Shown: in pieces, positions 27,868-37,420 of the stretch
Layout: each line of letters opens with the position of its first letter
Numbering within the stretch: the stretch's first letter is position 1
IMG/VR virus record: IMGVR_UViG_3300033153_006968
Coordinates: 21,610 to 85,609 of that record
Reading direction: 5' to 3' (one strand)
Origin: a virus
DNA: 64,000 nucleotides
Made by a program: the position numbers and the translations under genes
Notes under the pieces: model-generated
Databases searched by the model: none
The model's input: only the letters and a program-made list of their open reading frames with translations
Told to the model about the DNA's origin: nothing

Positions 27868-28521
27868 TTAACTTTCAGCTGAAAGGTTAACTTTACCAAC
27901 TGGTCTCCAAGGAACTAGAGTTCTTGCTACATAAGTATTCTGCATTTCTGAAACAATATCGTCAATAGAAACGCCGTAACCTTCATTGAGTAATTCTATA
28001 CCGAATATACGCATGACGGCAAGTGAACCGTATTCATTTGCCGCAGCGAGAGTAACGTCGAATGGAGGGATTTGATCAGAGAACCAAGGAGCAGCAGGAA
28101 CTTGATCACTATCAACGGCAGTAATATTAGTCTCTGCTACCTGCACAGAAGCCGCAGCTGCTGCAGGGTTAGCAAGCGTAACTGAAGATAAGTCTTTGGT
28201 TACGTCAGCAGAAGGTCTAACATCGTCAATATCTGACAAGAAGAGCAGACGCTGATTAGCTTCAGGTTGCTGATCTCCAAAAGTAGAAAGAAGAGCATGT
28301 CTATCGAACATGATAAAGATAAGAGTTCCAGCAATTCCTCTCTTACCGCGTGAGAATGCCCGAGGATCAGCAGAGCCCATTGTATAAATAGGTGCTTTCT
28401 CTCGACTAACACTATACGAAATAGCTTGGAGTTCTGCAATTACCTGGTTGCCAAAGACACCCTTGATATCAACTCCAGAAAAACTGTTATAACCTTTTGC
28501 AAATAGAGAAGTCTGAGCCAT
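27868..28521 (-). CDS. Main tail tube protein
   Basis: A 217-residue protein directly downstream of the sheath gene, the standard place for the tube. It contains SFSGVDIKGVFGNQVIAELQ, a strand IAGTLIFIMFDRHALL, and a closing block QIPPFDVTLAAANEYGSL with YGVSIDDIVSEMQNTYVART. It is clearly related to the 376-residue protein downstream. An excellent ribosome site (AGGAGG nine bases before ATG) and a terminator right after it fit a very abundant product that lines the tail channel. Length is normal for a tube monomer. Confidence 0.8.
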   Translation of the reverse strand: MAQTSLFAKGYNSFSGVDIKGVFGNQVIAELQAISYSVSREKAPIYTMGSADPRAFSRGKRGIAGTLIFIMFDRHALLSTFGDQQPEANQRLLFLSDIDDVRPSADVTKDLSSVTLANPAAAAASVQVAETNITAVDSDQVPAAPWFSDQIPPFDVTLAAANEYGSLAVMRIFGIELLNEGYGVSIDDIVSEMQNTYVARTLVPWRPVGKVNLSAES

Positions 28522-28535
28522 TTATCTATTCCTCC

Positions 28536-30449
28536 TTATACCGCAGCCAGTCCGACTGTAACGACGATTTCTCTCAACTCGAATGCGGGAACAAGCTTAA
28601 GCTGAACAAACGCCTGACCTAGAACACGTTGAGCTGGAGTAGCGGTAACTCTCACCTCATATCTCTGCAAGTCTTGATTCGTAACACGTTGTTTGCATTT
28701 GTTGTCACAAGCAGTTTCAAGAGCTGCAAGTTTAATGCCTGTGATGCCTTCTCCTAAGAAAGGTTCGCCTACTTCGCGAATGTCGTCAATAACTGCCTTT
28801 ACAATGCGAACAGTAGAGAGTCTACGATAGTCGCTGTCCGGACGTGCGGCAGTAGGAGCGTCACTTACAACGATACCTTTAATTTTCTTATGGAAGGTAA
28901 CATAACGAAGACCGGCAAGAAGATCAAGCTTCGCAGTACCAATACGGAACGGAAGAGAAATACTCTTGAGAATCTTGTTAGTAGGAGCACTCGACGGAGG
29001 TAGACCTGAATAAAATCCACCGTAAGTAGCAGCGCCAGTTGCCATATAAGAAGTAGCGCGACTTTGGTTAGCAAGAATCGGATAGGTAGCAACTACATTA
29101 ATATACTTACCAATATCGATAAGATGGTCATTATCGTCAGTTTGCTGGGTTCCATCCATAAATCCGTCGTCAGTTGCGGCAAATCCGCCGGCATAAAGAC
29201 CATCTACACCATTTATAATATGGCCAGCAAGACCACCTGAGCTAACTCGACCAGCCATGAACTTGTTACCAAGCAGACCAGTTCCGTTAGTTGTAATAAT
29301 AGTATTACCGTTTGCGTCTGTACTAGTAACTGGAACAGTGCCAATCCAAGCTTTTACTTGAGCAGGAGAACGACCATCTGCAGGTTTAACTCCAATGGCG
29401 CTAGTCATCTCGGCACTCTGTTCGCTCTGGCGATAGCAGAAGTCAGCAAGCTGATAAGCAAAGTTAACTTCATGGAAATCGTCAGCGTCTAAAGCTGTCC
29501 CGTCAGTCTTAGTTGTCGAAGAAGCAGAGCCAGCACTCGGAGAAATATTTGCCGCAGCGAAAGTAGGATTGGTAGGATCGTTCGGGAACCACCACCAGAA
29601 ATATTGAGTTCCTAGATACTCTTCGGTATAGAACTTGCCAAGGACATCGTCGTCAGCACCAGCGCTTGCAGGATAGTCAGAGAGGGCAGTAAGGCCGCGA
29701 TCGTTAATCTGGCCAGTAGTTAAGTCCATGACATTCAGATCATCAAGATATATATTCATAGGAAGAACTACATCAAGATCTTCGTCTGACATAAAGTCAT
29801 ATGCTCGCCAAAGACCTTCGTAAATCTTCGTTCGACATAGAGCACCAGCTCCAGTAGAGCTATTTGGTACACCGTCAGTACCTGCTGTATATACGGCAGG
29901 ACCATCGCCGTCTGCGTCGGCCGCAGCGAGAGTGATAGGAGTTGAAGAAGTTCCTATATCTGAAACTGAACCAGTAGTGCTACCGCTTACAGCTACTTCG
30001 CCATCGTCGATAGCGCTCAGCGGATAAGCAGGATTGTTGTCGTAAATTACTTCGTCATCACTTGCTCTATAGACTCGAAGTCGTCCAGTGGAAGCTTCGA
30101 AAAAGATTAAATAATCAGTACCAGCAGTTGTATCCTTAGAGATAGTTTCTACTGTAAATCCAGTACCATCGCCGACACCAGAAAGAGTTGCAGAAGTAGC
30201 TCCAATACGGAAAAGTTTCAGATTAAGCGCACCGCCGATAATAGCTTCATACATACCTCTGATAAGAGTTCCTGTAGAGCCAAAAGCAGCTGCAGCGTCT
30301 GATGCTTTATCTACGCTGTATAACGTCTCTGAGTCACCACTTGCAGCTGTTCCAACAACACAAACTACAGGATTATCATTCCGCTGTACGATAGTTAAAA
30401 GACCATCAATTTTATTAGTTCTGACTTCTGCAAGATTTTCAAAAGACAT
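28536..30449 (-). CDS. Contractile tail sheath protein
   Basis: A 637-residue sheath monomer. The N-terminus (KIDGLLTIVQRNDNPVVCVVGTA, read as two short strands, and DAAAAFGSTGTLIRGMYEAI) is typical of the sheath family. The C-terminal domain shows the conserved handshake region: YRRLSTVRIVKAVIDDIREV, then LGEGITGIKLAALETACD, and a final strand set RYEVRVTATPAQRVLGQ. The central part is Gly/Ser/Thr-rich and probably the surface domain. It is followed by the tube gene 14 bases later. This gene defines the particle as contractile (myovirus morphology). Confidence 0.9.
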   Translation of the reverse strand: MSFENLAEVRTNKIDGLLTIVQRNDNPVVCVVGTAASGDSETLYSVDKASDAAAAFGSTGTLIRGMYEAIIGGALNLKLFRIGATSATLSGVGDGTGFTVETISKDTTAGTDYLIFFEASTGRLRVYRASDDEVIYDNNPAYPLSAIDDGEVAVSGSTTGSVSDIGTSSTPITLAAADADGDGPAVYTAGTDGVPNSSTGAGALCRTKIYEGLWRAYDFMSDEDLDVVLPMNIYLDDLNVMDLTTGQINDRGLTALSDYPASAGADDDVLGKFYTEEYLGTQYFWWWFPNDPTNPTFAAANISPSAGSASSTTKTDGTALDADDFHEVNFAYQLADFCYRQSEQSAEMTSAIGVKPADGRSPAQVKAWIGTVPVTSTDANGNTIITTNGTGLLGNKFMAGRVSSGGLAGHIINGVDGLYAGGFAATDDGFMDGTQQTDDNDHLIDIGKYINVVATYPILANQSRATSYMATGAATYGGFYSGLPPSSAPTNKILKSISLPFRIGTAKLDLLAGLRYVTFHKKIKGIVVSDAPTAARPDSDYRRLSTVRIVKAVIDDIREVGEPFLGEGITGIKLAALETACDNKCKQRVTNQDLQRYEVRVTATPAQRVLGQAFVQLKLVPAFELREIVVTVGLAAV

Positions 30450-30473
30450 TCTATTCCTCTCCTTCTTAACTCT

Positions 30474-31184
30474 TTATCGAGCAGACATGGTTAAATTAAT
30501 ATAGATTTCCTCAAGCGCTCTTTCGCTTAACATCTTTATTTTCTCATTTCTCACAAAATAATCAAGGGGCCTTCCATACCATTTTTGACTATCTTTTTCA
30601 AGAACTTTATCTGCCCCGCGCTCATAAAAAATTGTTCTATCTACTCCTTCAGCTTTGAACCACCAATCATACTCAAACATAAGATTCATAAGCCAATCAA
30701 CTCGTGAATTAGCCGCCTTATTAGTTTGTGCCCAGCACGTTAATCTAACAATACTGTCAGTCCAATATCCAAGAGTGGCGACTTTATAACCTGGAGTATC
30801 AGGATCGTCAACCTCTTCTCTAAACATAAACCTAAGATTCTTAACTCCTCCTTCCATAGGAGAGCCTTGAGAGAATGAGCCAGGGACAGACTTGACGCAA
30901 GACACAGATATAACTTCTGTACTGAGTTTCTTGTCAGGCATTTCTTCCGTAAAGATAACCTTTTCTGCATCGGGAGTATTAGCTCTAGTCTGATAATCGT
31001 CTACTGCTCGTTTGAATAAGGCATACACGTCTCTAAGTGAATGGAGAGCAATTTTAGGAGTTCTTAGTCGCGGCTGCTGGTGAGAAGTGTCTCTATCGAA
31101 ATAACTCTGATAAAGCTGAGTAACGTGTACTCTCCGATTATCCTCTTTTAAGTCTTCATCAAGAATATCTTCTAATAATGTCAT
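30474..31184 (-). CDS. Putative tail terminator / neck protein
   Basis: A 236-residue protein between the neck genes and the sheath gene. It contains mixed alpha/beta segments (RVHVTQLYQSYFDRDTSHQQ, LGYWTDSIVRLTCWAQTNKAA, RVDWLMNLMFEYDWWFK) that fit the tail-terminator/tail-completion fold used at the top of contractile tails. It starts at ATG 31184, sharing bases with the stop of the 187-residue gene. The assignment is mainly by position, immediately upstream of the sheath. Confidence 0.5.
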   Translation of the reverse strand: MTLLEDILDEDLKEDNRRVHVTQLYQSYFDRDTSHQQPRLRTPKIALHSLRDVYALFKRAVDDYQTRANTPDAEKVIFTEEMPDKKLSTEVISVSCVKSVPGSFSQGSPMEGGVKNLRFMFREEVDDPDTPGYKVATLGYWTDSIVRLTCWAQTNKAANSRVDWLMNLMFEYDWWFKAEGVDRTIFYERGADKVLEKDSQKWYGRPLDYFVRNEKIKMLSERALEEIYINLTMSAR

Positions 31185-31747
31185 TATCCACCTGGCCCAT
31201 TAAGAAATTTTACATCTTCTTTATATGTAGCTATCTTGTAATATTCAAGTCTTCCATTGTCGGCACGAAAATCAAAAAGAGTATTAATTCTATACACCGC
31301 TGTTCTACGCAAAGGCTTTACTTTTTCACCAGCAGTATTTAAATTTAACTCAACTATCTTATCCGCCTCTGTAATAACTTCGGAATAATCAGCATAGAAT
31401 AAGACAACAGGAATATTCCATAGAGAAGGAGAGGCTAGTTGTTCCTTGAGGGCATTTCCTACATCGCTCTTGATAATAACTTTATATACGTCTAGAAATA
31501 TTTCGTCCCAATAATAGCCATCCCCAAAACAAAATCCACAAAAATGATCCTTATCTGGTTCTCCAGTCACATCATCTACGCAAGCACAAGCTGTGAGTCC
31601 ACCACTATCTGTCCTGCGCATTCTACGAAGAACAGCGGGTATCTTTTTAGATATCTCCGGATATGAACCTTGAAGGAAATTAGTCATCTCATCTCTGAGG
31701 CTAATCTCAGTACGGGTTATTCCTTTATAAAAATTATTATTGGGCAT
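31184..31747 (-). CDS. Putative head-closure (neck) protein with Cys cluster
   Basis: A 187-residue protein with an unusual Cys-rich loop: CACVDD near residue 53 and HFCGFCFGDG near residue 68, giving four Cys plus a nearby His able to bind zinc. The flanking parts (VYKVIIKSD, VVLFYADYSEVI, YRINTLFDFRADNGRLEYY) are beta-rich, as in head-closure or stopper proteins. It is placed between the 327-residue neck protein and the tail terminator candidate. The zinc-site idea is inferred from residue pattern only. Confidence 0.45.
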   Translation of the reverse strand: MPNNNFYKGITRTEISLRDEMTNFLQGSYPEISKKIPAVLRRMRRTDSGGLTACACVDDVTGEPDKDHFCGFCFGDGYYWDEIFLDVYKVIIKSDVGNALKEQLASPSLWNIPVVLFYADYSEVITEADKIVELNLNTAGEKVKPLRRTAVYRINTLFDFRADNGRLEYYKIATYKEDVKFLNGPGG

Positions 31748-31750
31748 TTA

Positions 31751-32734
31751 TTACCAAAAACGTTTCTTTGATTTGAAAACTCTTTCAAACCGCCGCGAAG
31801 GGGAAAGTTTATCTACATAGTTAGCGGCTGGTCTCTTATCTGAAATGCCAGATGAATCATTTGTAGGAGCCCACATTCTGTCTACAATAGGTCTATCGTA
31901 ATCATACTCTCCTTTCACAACCCCTGTAGGCTGTTGAGAATCAAGAGCATATCCACCAGAGATAATTTGAGGTTCCCACTTTTGAATACAGTCTAAGATG
32001 CGGAGAAGAGTTCTTTCTATTGCATTTGTATCATACTCAACACGGAGATTATCTAGAGTTTTAGATTTTAATCCATGGCTAGTTATATTATCAAGGAGAG
32101 TAAATGCTACTTTACAAGTTGTCCATTCCCGCCGCGCATGAGAGAAAAATGAGTCATTGCGAGTAAGCTGGAAGCTAAGTTGATCTACTTCTAGACTTGC
32201 TTCAAGAATTGCCAACTGGAGAGTAAAGTCAGATAAATCCTCAAGATAACTCCCTATTTCTAACCTTACCTTCCTTGAAGTTGTGTAGGAAGGAGAGGTT
32301 GTAGTAAGAAATTCAAAAGAATATCCATCAGTTAAATAGGTTCCATCAGTTGCCATGATTCCAGAAGAAAGAGTTACCTCTATTAAGTTGTTAACATAGA
32401 GCTGATCTCCAACTTCTTCTATATCGCCGGCGGAATAAACAGCAAAATTAAACTCTTCAGAAAGAACTTGTCCATTCAATATCCCAGACCACGAATCTGT
32501 CCACGTACCTTCGGTAGCTGTACCAGGAACTTCATAAGAGTGTTCCCAGATACCCTGCCCTACATATACCACTTCGCTAGAAGTGCTGAAAATAGCATTG
32601 GCTTCTTCAGAGGTATCGGCTCCAGGTTCGTAGATATGAAGCCAGACACCGCTAGCTATAGCAGGATCACCTAAATCGTCTTTAAATCTCGCGCGAAGAT
32701 CAATTTCTTGACCGGCGATTACGTCTCTGGACAT
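31751..32734 (-). CDS. Putative neck / head-tail joining protein
   Basis: A 327-residue protein. The N-terminal ~110 residues look like an Ig-like beta sandwich (IDLRARFKDDLGDPAIASG, WEHSYEVPGTATEGTWTDSW), similar in style to Ig-like modules on phage structural proteins. The C-terminal half is helical, with a basic tail (LSPSRRFERVFKSKKRFW). It precedes two small neck-type genes and the sheath, so a joining role at the head-tail interface is inferred. A TATAAT box lies 17 bases before its ATG. Confidence 0.4.
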   Translation of the reverse strand: MSRDVIAGQEIDLRARFKDDLGDPAIASGVWLHIYEPGADTSEEANAIFSTSSEVVYVGQGIWEHSYEVPGTATEGTWTDSWSGILNGQVLSEEFNFAVYSAGDIEEVGDQLYVNNLIEVTLSSGIMATDGTYLTDGYSFEFLTTTSPSYTTSRKVRLEIGSYLEDLSDFTLQLAILEASLEVDQLSFQLTRNDSFFSHARREWTTCKVAFTLLDNITSHGLKSKTLDNLRVEYDTNAIERTLLRILDCIQKWEPQIISGGYALDSQQPTGVVKGEYDYDRPIVDRMWAPTNDSSGISDKRPAANYVDKLSPSRRFERVFKSKKRFW

Positions 32735-32792
32735 GGATAGACCTCTATAAAATTATAACCCGGATATTAAGAATTGCTATTATCGATTTTCG

Positions 32793-35700
32793 TTAACCGC
32801 CAACCATAGAACAGGTTAAACGAACATTGTCAACGGTGAAATCTGGGGTACCTACATCTATTGTTCTCATTGCAACCTGGATTGTTTGTCCTGCCGCTAA
32901 TGCCATAATGCCCGTTCCTGTACTTGCCTGTTCTTGATTTACAAACTTAGAAGTAGTATGGCAGTGAGGAGAATCGGCCGCAGGTGCTGCTCCGTCAATT
33001 TCTATTCCGAATTCAATATGGTCATTCGCTGCATCAACTTCGTACGAGATATCAAATGTTACCAAATATTTCCCGGCATAAGTTACAGTTAATAAACCAT
33101 TACCATCATGCGTTACAAGGTTTAGGGAACCACTTATCATATCGGCGTCAACAACGTTATACCAAGTGTTTTGAACTGCAGACGCTTGTGTCCAACCAAT
33201 ATGATCTCCGTAACAGTAACCATATGGAACGCCTGCGCCTGCACCAGTATAAAGTACATCGCCAGCGTGTGTGGCACCAGCTGAATACATATCTCCAGAA
33301 GCAACAATGTCTTCCGCGTGAAAATCAGTTAGAGCACTATCGTCAGCAAGTTTGCAATAAAGATCTTCGTTGCCTCCAGCAAGTGCAGAATAATAAGCAG
33401 TATCTCCTCCAAATCGGAGCAAACTTTCATCATATACTACAACGTTCCCACCACTATCGACGTTGAAAATATCTTCGCCATCGCTCTTTTCAATGGCGAA
33501 CAAATCTGCATTTTGAGAGCTGTTGCCGGTAATAGTTAGCTGAACTTCGTCTGCCGAACCAGTAATGGCAACTTTTCTATCGGCATAAAGCATGCCGTCA
33601 ACTTCAAGAGCATTTCCGCAAATAACATTGCCTGCAGCTAAGCTATGAGAAGTTGTGGCGGCATCCCCGAGATTCAACGCAAAGGAAAAATTCGTTAAAC
33701 GGATTCCGCCAAGACTCATATATCCGAAACCCCAATAATCGCTCACAAAAGCAACTCGTGCCCCACCAAAAGCAAGCTCAAGTTTATATTGGCCCTGAGA
33801 ACGGATAAAGGAACCCGTATATAGATCTCCTCTAAACTGTGCATAACCGCCATCTTGAACGGCTAATCCATCATGTGCAAGTAGCTTCCCAGTCATTGCT
33901 CTAGTACCGTCTATTAGTAGATACTGAGAATGATCATCGTCTGCTAAACCGTCAAGCTCGCCATGGTCAGAGGATCCTTCTCCAGCACTATCTAAATCTA
34001 CCCAATCGGCTCCAGTGTAACCTTGAAAATTAGAACCGTCCCACTGAATAGTCCCGGCAGTTTCATTCCCTGTTCCGACCTGTATGCCGCCAGTAGAATA
34101 CATATCTCCAGAAGCAACAAGATCTTCTGCGTGGAAATCAGTTAGAGCACCACTATCAGCAAGTTTGCAATATAAATCCTCGTTGCCTCCAGTAAGTGCA
34201 GGATAATAAGCAGTATCTCCTCCAAATCGAAGCAAGCTTTCATCATTTAATAAGAGATTTCCTCCAAAATAAGCATCTCCGCCCGCAAGATAAAAAGCCC
34301 AAGAATCGTCTATAGTCATCTTAACCCCTGAAGCAGGGGCTGCATCTACATAAAAAGAAGAAGCGGTAGTAACGGTTGTAGGACTTGTTCCATCTAGAGT
34401 AAGGGTTCCAACTCTAAATCCTGACTCAATAGGCCTGACAGGTCCTCCAATTGATAAGCTTTGATCGGGAATTGTAAATACATATCCAACACTAGAGTTT
34501 AAATGGGGTCTCCAAGCTTCCAAACCTCCATAATGCGGAAGTCTCAAATTTAAATAATTATGGTTGTAGAAGTCTATGTCGTTTACATTTTGGACAAAAC
34601 CATTAGATTTAAACTTAATAGCTCCAGTAGCACTATTGTCTTGGAATAATAGATTAACTCCCTTTCCTGAATTAGTGCCCGTATTTCTAAAAAATTTCAC
34701 ATCAAAATCTTCACCACTTTTCTTCTTCGTAAATGTAGTATCACCATCACTATCAATATTGAGAACATCCTCGCTGTCACTCTTCTCGATTACAAATAGA
34801 TCTGCGCTCTGAGAACTATTCCCGGTTATGGTTAGCTGAACCTCGTCAGCAGAACCAACAACGCCGACTCCACCAGTAAATGCGCGAGTACCATCCACTA
34901 GAGAATATTGGAGATGATCGTCTCCTCCTAAACCAGTTAGATCTCCATGATCTGCAGTACTTAAAGCTACTCTCGAAACAGCTTCATTACGCCAATCTAC
35001 ATAATCGTCGCCTTCTTCCGTGGATACTATCCTTGCATTTACTGCCGAATCATAAGATACGTTAGTCTGGAATATGACAGTTGCTATTGGTCTAATTTCT
35101 GGAAAAAGCAAATCACCAAGAACAAGGGACTGTATCTCTGTTTTTGCGCCTGTCCTAGCCGCTAATTTAGTCAGATAGTCAACTTGTCCCATGATAGCAA
35201 TCATAGGTTTATCTTTTTCTGTAGTTGCGAATACATGATAAAGAACATACCGAGTACTGGCAACTTCTGTCAATTGCCATGCTCCACCAGTATATTCGTT
35301 CCAAGCTAATCTTGTTGCTGAAGTTCCATCGTATGTTCTAACGCTAAACCCTGTTTCTGTATGTCTCTGCCATTCAGCGCTTGCGCCCAGCATATAATAT
35401 ATGGGCAACCCAGTTGTCGAACTTACAGCGGCGATAGATGAGTATATATCTTCATCCGAAACAGAACCAGTATCAACTCCGAATTGAGCATCTGCTGTAA
35501 CTCCTGTACCATCTACGTTAACGGTATTTAATCCGAGACCAAATAAATATGCTAACCCTTGAACGAAATGAAGATAATTGTGAGTATTAGGAGACATACT
35601 ATTCCCATGCCTCTCTTCGCCAACATAAATAGCTGTAGATGTAGATGTATCCCAATATAAGATACAGACAAGACATTTAGTTCTAATTACGGTGCTATAA

Positions 35701-36677
35701 TCACTTGTTGTGGGATTAGCTAACGCAGTTAGAGTACTCCCGTCATAGTAAATTACATGAATGCCTTCTACGTCTGTTATCTGTACTGTATCTCCAGTTG
35801 TTGTATATTTAACGCCCGACATAAAATATTCGAATGAAGTAGATGTTGGCTGTATAGACAAAGTCCTGTCTGGGCTGCTGTCTGTCCAGGTAAGTGTACT
35901 AGTTGTTCTAGTCACAAATCCATTCTGACCCCAGTCATCACGGAGAGTATACTGTGTATGATCGTCGTCTGATAGACCGGTCAAACAACCATGATCGGGA
36001 GCAATCAATATCCTGCATAGAATAACGCCATTCTCTTGATGAGAATATAAAACAATACCTAGAAAGATATGAGCATTAGGAAGACCCGGAGCAACATTTG
36101 TAAGCCCTCCATCAACGGTCGACAAATAAAGACAATCTCCTTCAGAATAAGAGTCGGTGTCCAAATCTCTAATTAATCCAAAAGTTGTAACATATCCAGT
36201 TGCATTATCTGCAATATCTGAAGTTACAATGCCGATTGTAGATTCGCAAACTCCGACATTAGACGCATTAGCTTTAGCTATAGTAGGCCTATTCCCTTGA
36301 GCGCCATCAACATACACTACACTCCCATTTGGAATAGTGCCTCCAGTTTTGTTCGTGGCTCTTAAAACCTGTTCTTGTCCAACCTGGATTACAGTTTCGG
36401 ATACTTCGGTACCTATATTTAATGTCTTGTCGTCGTCATTCCAACACAGAGAGCCTTCTGAATGGGTATGGGAAAAAGATGTATTGAATTGGATAGAGCC
36501 TACATTACTGAAGCTTCCATTGTCGTCAACAAGGATAGGAGAACTTTGGATTATGTCTCCATTAGTTCCGTTGAAGCGGACTAATGCATTATCGGCTGAA
36601 CTAGATGGACCAAAAACAACTTGAAAGGCCCCTAATTTTATATGTTCTATTTTGTGTTGTTCGAGTTTGGAAGGCAT
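32793..36677 (-). CDS. Long fibre with shaft repeats and C1q/TNF-like head
   Basis: A 1294-residue fibre. Three copies of the turn DHGxLxGLxxDDHxQYxLxDGTR (positions vary, the first degenerate) and two copies of the blocks GSADEVQLTITGNSSQ and ESLLRFGGDTAYY mark a trimeric, repeat-built shaft. Some repeat units are almost identical at DNA level. The last ~150 residues (from YCYGDHIGWTQASAVQN to the end, with AGKYLVTFDISYEVDAAND) look like a C1q/TNF-like jelly roll, a common trimerising receptor-binding head. It overlaps the stop of the Ig-domain gene. Its place between head decoration genes and neck genes leaves open whether it is a head, neck or tail fibre. Confidence 0.75.
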   Translation of the reverse strand: MPSKLEQHKIEHIKLGAFQVVFGPSSSADNALVRFNGTNGDIIQSSPILVDDNGSFSNVGSIQFNTSFSHTHSEGSLCWNDDDKTLNIGTEVSETVIQVGQEQVLRATNKTGGTIPNGSVVYVDGAQGNRPTIAKANASNVGVCESTIGIVTSDIADNATGYVTTFGLIRDLDTDSYSEGDCLYLSTVDGGLTNVAPGLPNAHIFLGIVLYSHQENGVILCRILIAPDHGCLTGLSDDDHTQYTLRDDWGQNGFVTRTTSTLTWTDSSPDRTLSIQPTSTSFEYFMSGVKYTTTGDTVQITDVEGIHVIYYDGSTLTALANPTTSDYSTVIRTKCLVCILYWDTSTSTAIYVGEERHGNSMSPNTHNYLHFVQGLAYLFGLGLNTVNVDGTGVTADAQFGVDTGSVSDEDIYSSIAAVSSTTGLPIYYMLGASAEWQRHTETGFSVRTYDGTSATRLAWNEYTGGAWQLTEVASTRYVLYHVFATTEKDKPMIAIMGQVDYLTKLAARTGAKTEIQSLVLGDLLFPEIRPIATVIFQTNVSYDSAVNARIVSTEEGDDYVDWRNEAVSRVALSTADHGDLTGLGGDDHLQYSLVDGTRAFTGGVGVVGSADEVQLTITGNSSQSADLFVIEKSDSEDVLNIDSDGDTTFTKKKSGEDFDVKFFRNTGTNSGKGVNLLFQDNSATGAIKFKSNGFVQNVNDIDFYNHNYLNLRLPHYGGLEAWRPHLNSSVGYVFTIPDQSLSIGGPVRPIESGFRVGTLTLDGTSPTTVTTASSFYVDAAPASGVKMTIDDSWAFYLAGGDAYFGGNLLLNDESLLRFGGDTAYYPALTGGNEDLYCKLADSGALTDFHAEDLVASGDMYSTGGIQVGTGNETAGTIQWDGSNFQGYTGADWVDLDSAGEGSSDHGELDGLADDDHSQYLLIDGTRAMTGKLLAHDGLAVQDGGYAQFRGDLYTGSFIRSQGQYKLELAFGGARVAFVSDYWGFGYMSLGGIRLTNFSFALNLGDAATTSHSLAAGNVICGNALEVDGMLYADRKVAITGSADEVQLTITGNSSQNADLFAIEKSDGEDIFNVDSGGNVVVYDESLLRFGGDTAYYSALAGGNEDLYCKLADDSALTDFHAEDIVASGDMYSAGATHAGDVLYTGAGAGVPYGYCYGDHIGWTQASAVQNTWYNVVDADMISGSLNLVTHDGNGLLTVTYAGKYLVTFDISYEVDAANDHIEFGIEIDGAAPAADSPHCHTTSKFVNQEQASTGTGIMALAAGQTIQVAMRTIDVGTPDFTVDNVRLTCSMVGG
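33283..33432 (-). repeat. Direct repeat copy A in long fibre gene
   Basis: This 150-base stretch encodes the block from ESLLRFGGDTAYY to VASGDMYS and recurs at 34096-34245 with scattered silent and missense differences. It records a duplication of one shaft module. Confidence 0.85.
34096..34245 (-). repeat. Direct repeat copy B in long fibre gene
   Basis: Second copy of the 150-base module at 33283-33432, in the same orientation and frame, 813 bases apart. A further pair of similar stretches (about 33477-33564 and 34770-34857) encodes the QLTITGNSSQ block, so at least two module types are duplicated. Confidence 0.85.
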
Positions 36678-37420
36678 TAGATAGAGAGAATAATCTTTTT
36701 ACCTTGAACTTCTATCACCTTAGCAATGTCTTCATTTACGGTTATACCAGCAGAAGGATGATCTGTAGCGACATATCCTTTGATGTTGATAGAATCGTTC
36801 GTTGCGGTAATTGAAGAGATCTCTTTGTTGAATTCAATCTCGATAGTAGATAAATCTAATTCCTGTTCTACTGCGTCATTCACAGGAGACGTACTCTCTA
36901 CTTCAAGTGGAGTTTGAACAGAAAGAACAGAGGTCTGATAAGTCAGAGGAACGAGAACAGAAGTAGAAGCTGTAGCTGGTAGAGCTTCAATAGAGCCAGA
37001 ACCAGAAGTCCAGCTAAAGGTAATATGTCCTGTATAACTATTGGCAGCAGGATCTTGTGCTTCAGGTAAATGAGCTGTATACTCCGTAAGCGCAGCCATT
37101 GGGTGAGTCGGAGTAAATGTCATTTTTGTTCGACTGCCAGAAAGAGTTTCATACGAAAATAAGCCAGAAACTATGCCCTGATAACCAGGGGATGCAAGGA
37201 GATCGTCACCTTGAGATACGTTGTCTGGATAGAGGTTCCATTCTGCTACGCCTGGACCTATAAATTGATCTGTGTCTGGACCAGAAATAAAGAATTCCCT
37301 AGAAAGAGAATCTTCGTCCATTAACCTGTCAAAAGTTATTGTGACCGTTGATGAAAGCGGAATGCTCGCAGAGCCTGCTGCTGGACTATAGTCTTGAATT
37401 ATCGATTTTAAGTCTGCCAT
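36677..37420 (-). CDS. Ig-like (SbsA/Big_5 type) domain protein
   Basis: A 247-residue protein made of two bacterial Ig-like units of the SbsA type. The first runs from SPAAGSASIPLSSTVTITFD to about residue 130 with all expected strands (FTPTHPMAALTEYTAHLPEA). The second starts at STSPVNDAVEQELDLSTIEI near residue 170 but stops after IILSI, so its last strands are missing. Such domains decorate phage surface proteins and bind surface polysaccharide weakly. It lies between a helical protein and the long fibre, with stop/start overlaps on both sides, so it may be an adaptor or decoration for that fibre. Confidence 0.7.
   Translation of the reverse strand: MADLKSIIQDYSPAAGSASIPLSSTVTITFDRLMDEDSLSREFFISGPDTDQFIGPGVAEWNLYPDNVSQGDDLLASPGYQGIVSGLFSYETLSGSRTKMTFTPTHPMAALTEYTAHLPEAQDPAANSYTGHITFSWTSGSGSIEALPATASTSVLVPLTYQTSVLSVQTPLEVESTSPVNDAVEQELDLSTIEIEFNKEISSITATNDSINIKGYVATDHPSAGITVNEDIAKVIEVQGKKIILSI

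Noticed and set aside
32752-32757. TATAAT box as a full sigma70 promoter for the neck genes
   Set aside because: No acceptable -35 element at 16-18 bases; left as part of the general TATAAT observation.
33283-34245. Direct repeats as a possible CRISPR or mobile element signature
   Set aside because: The repeats are long, in frame, protein-coding and encode fibre modules; there are no unique short spacers or transposase.
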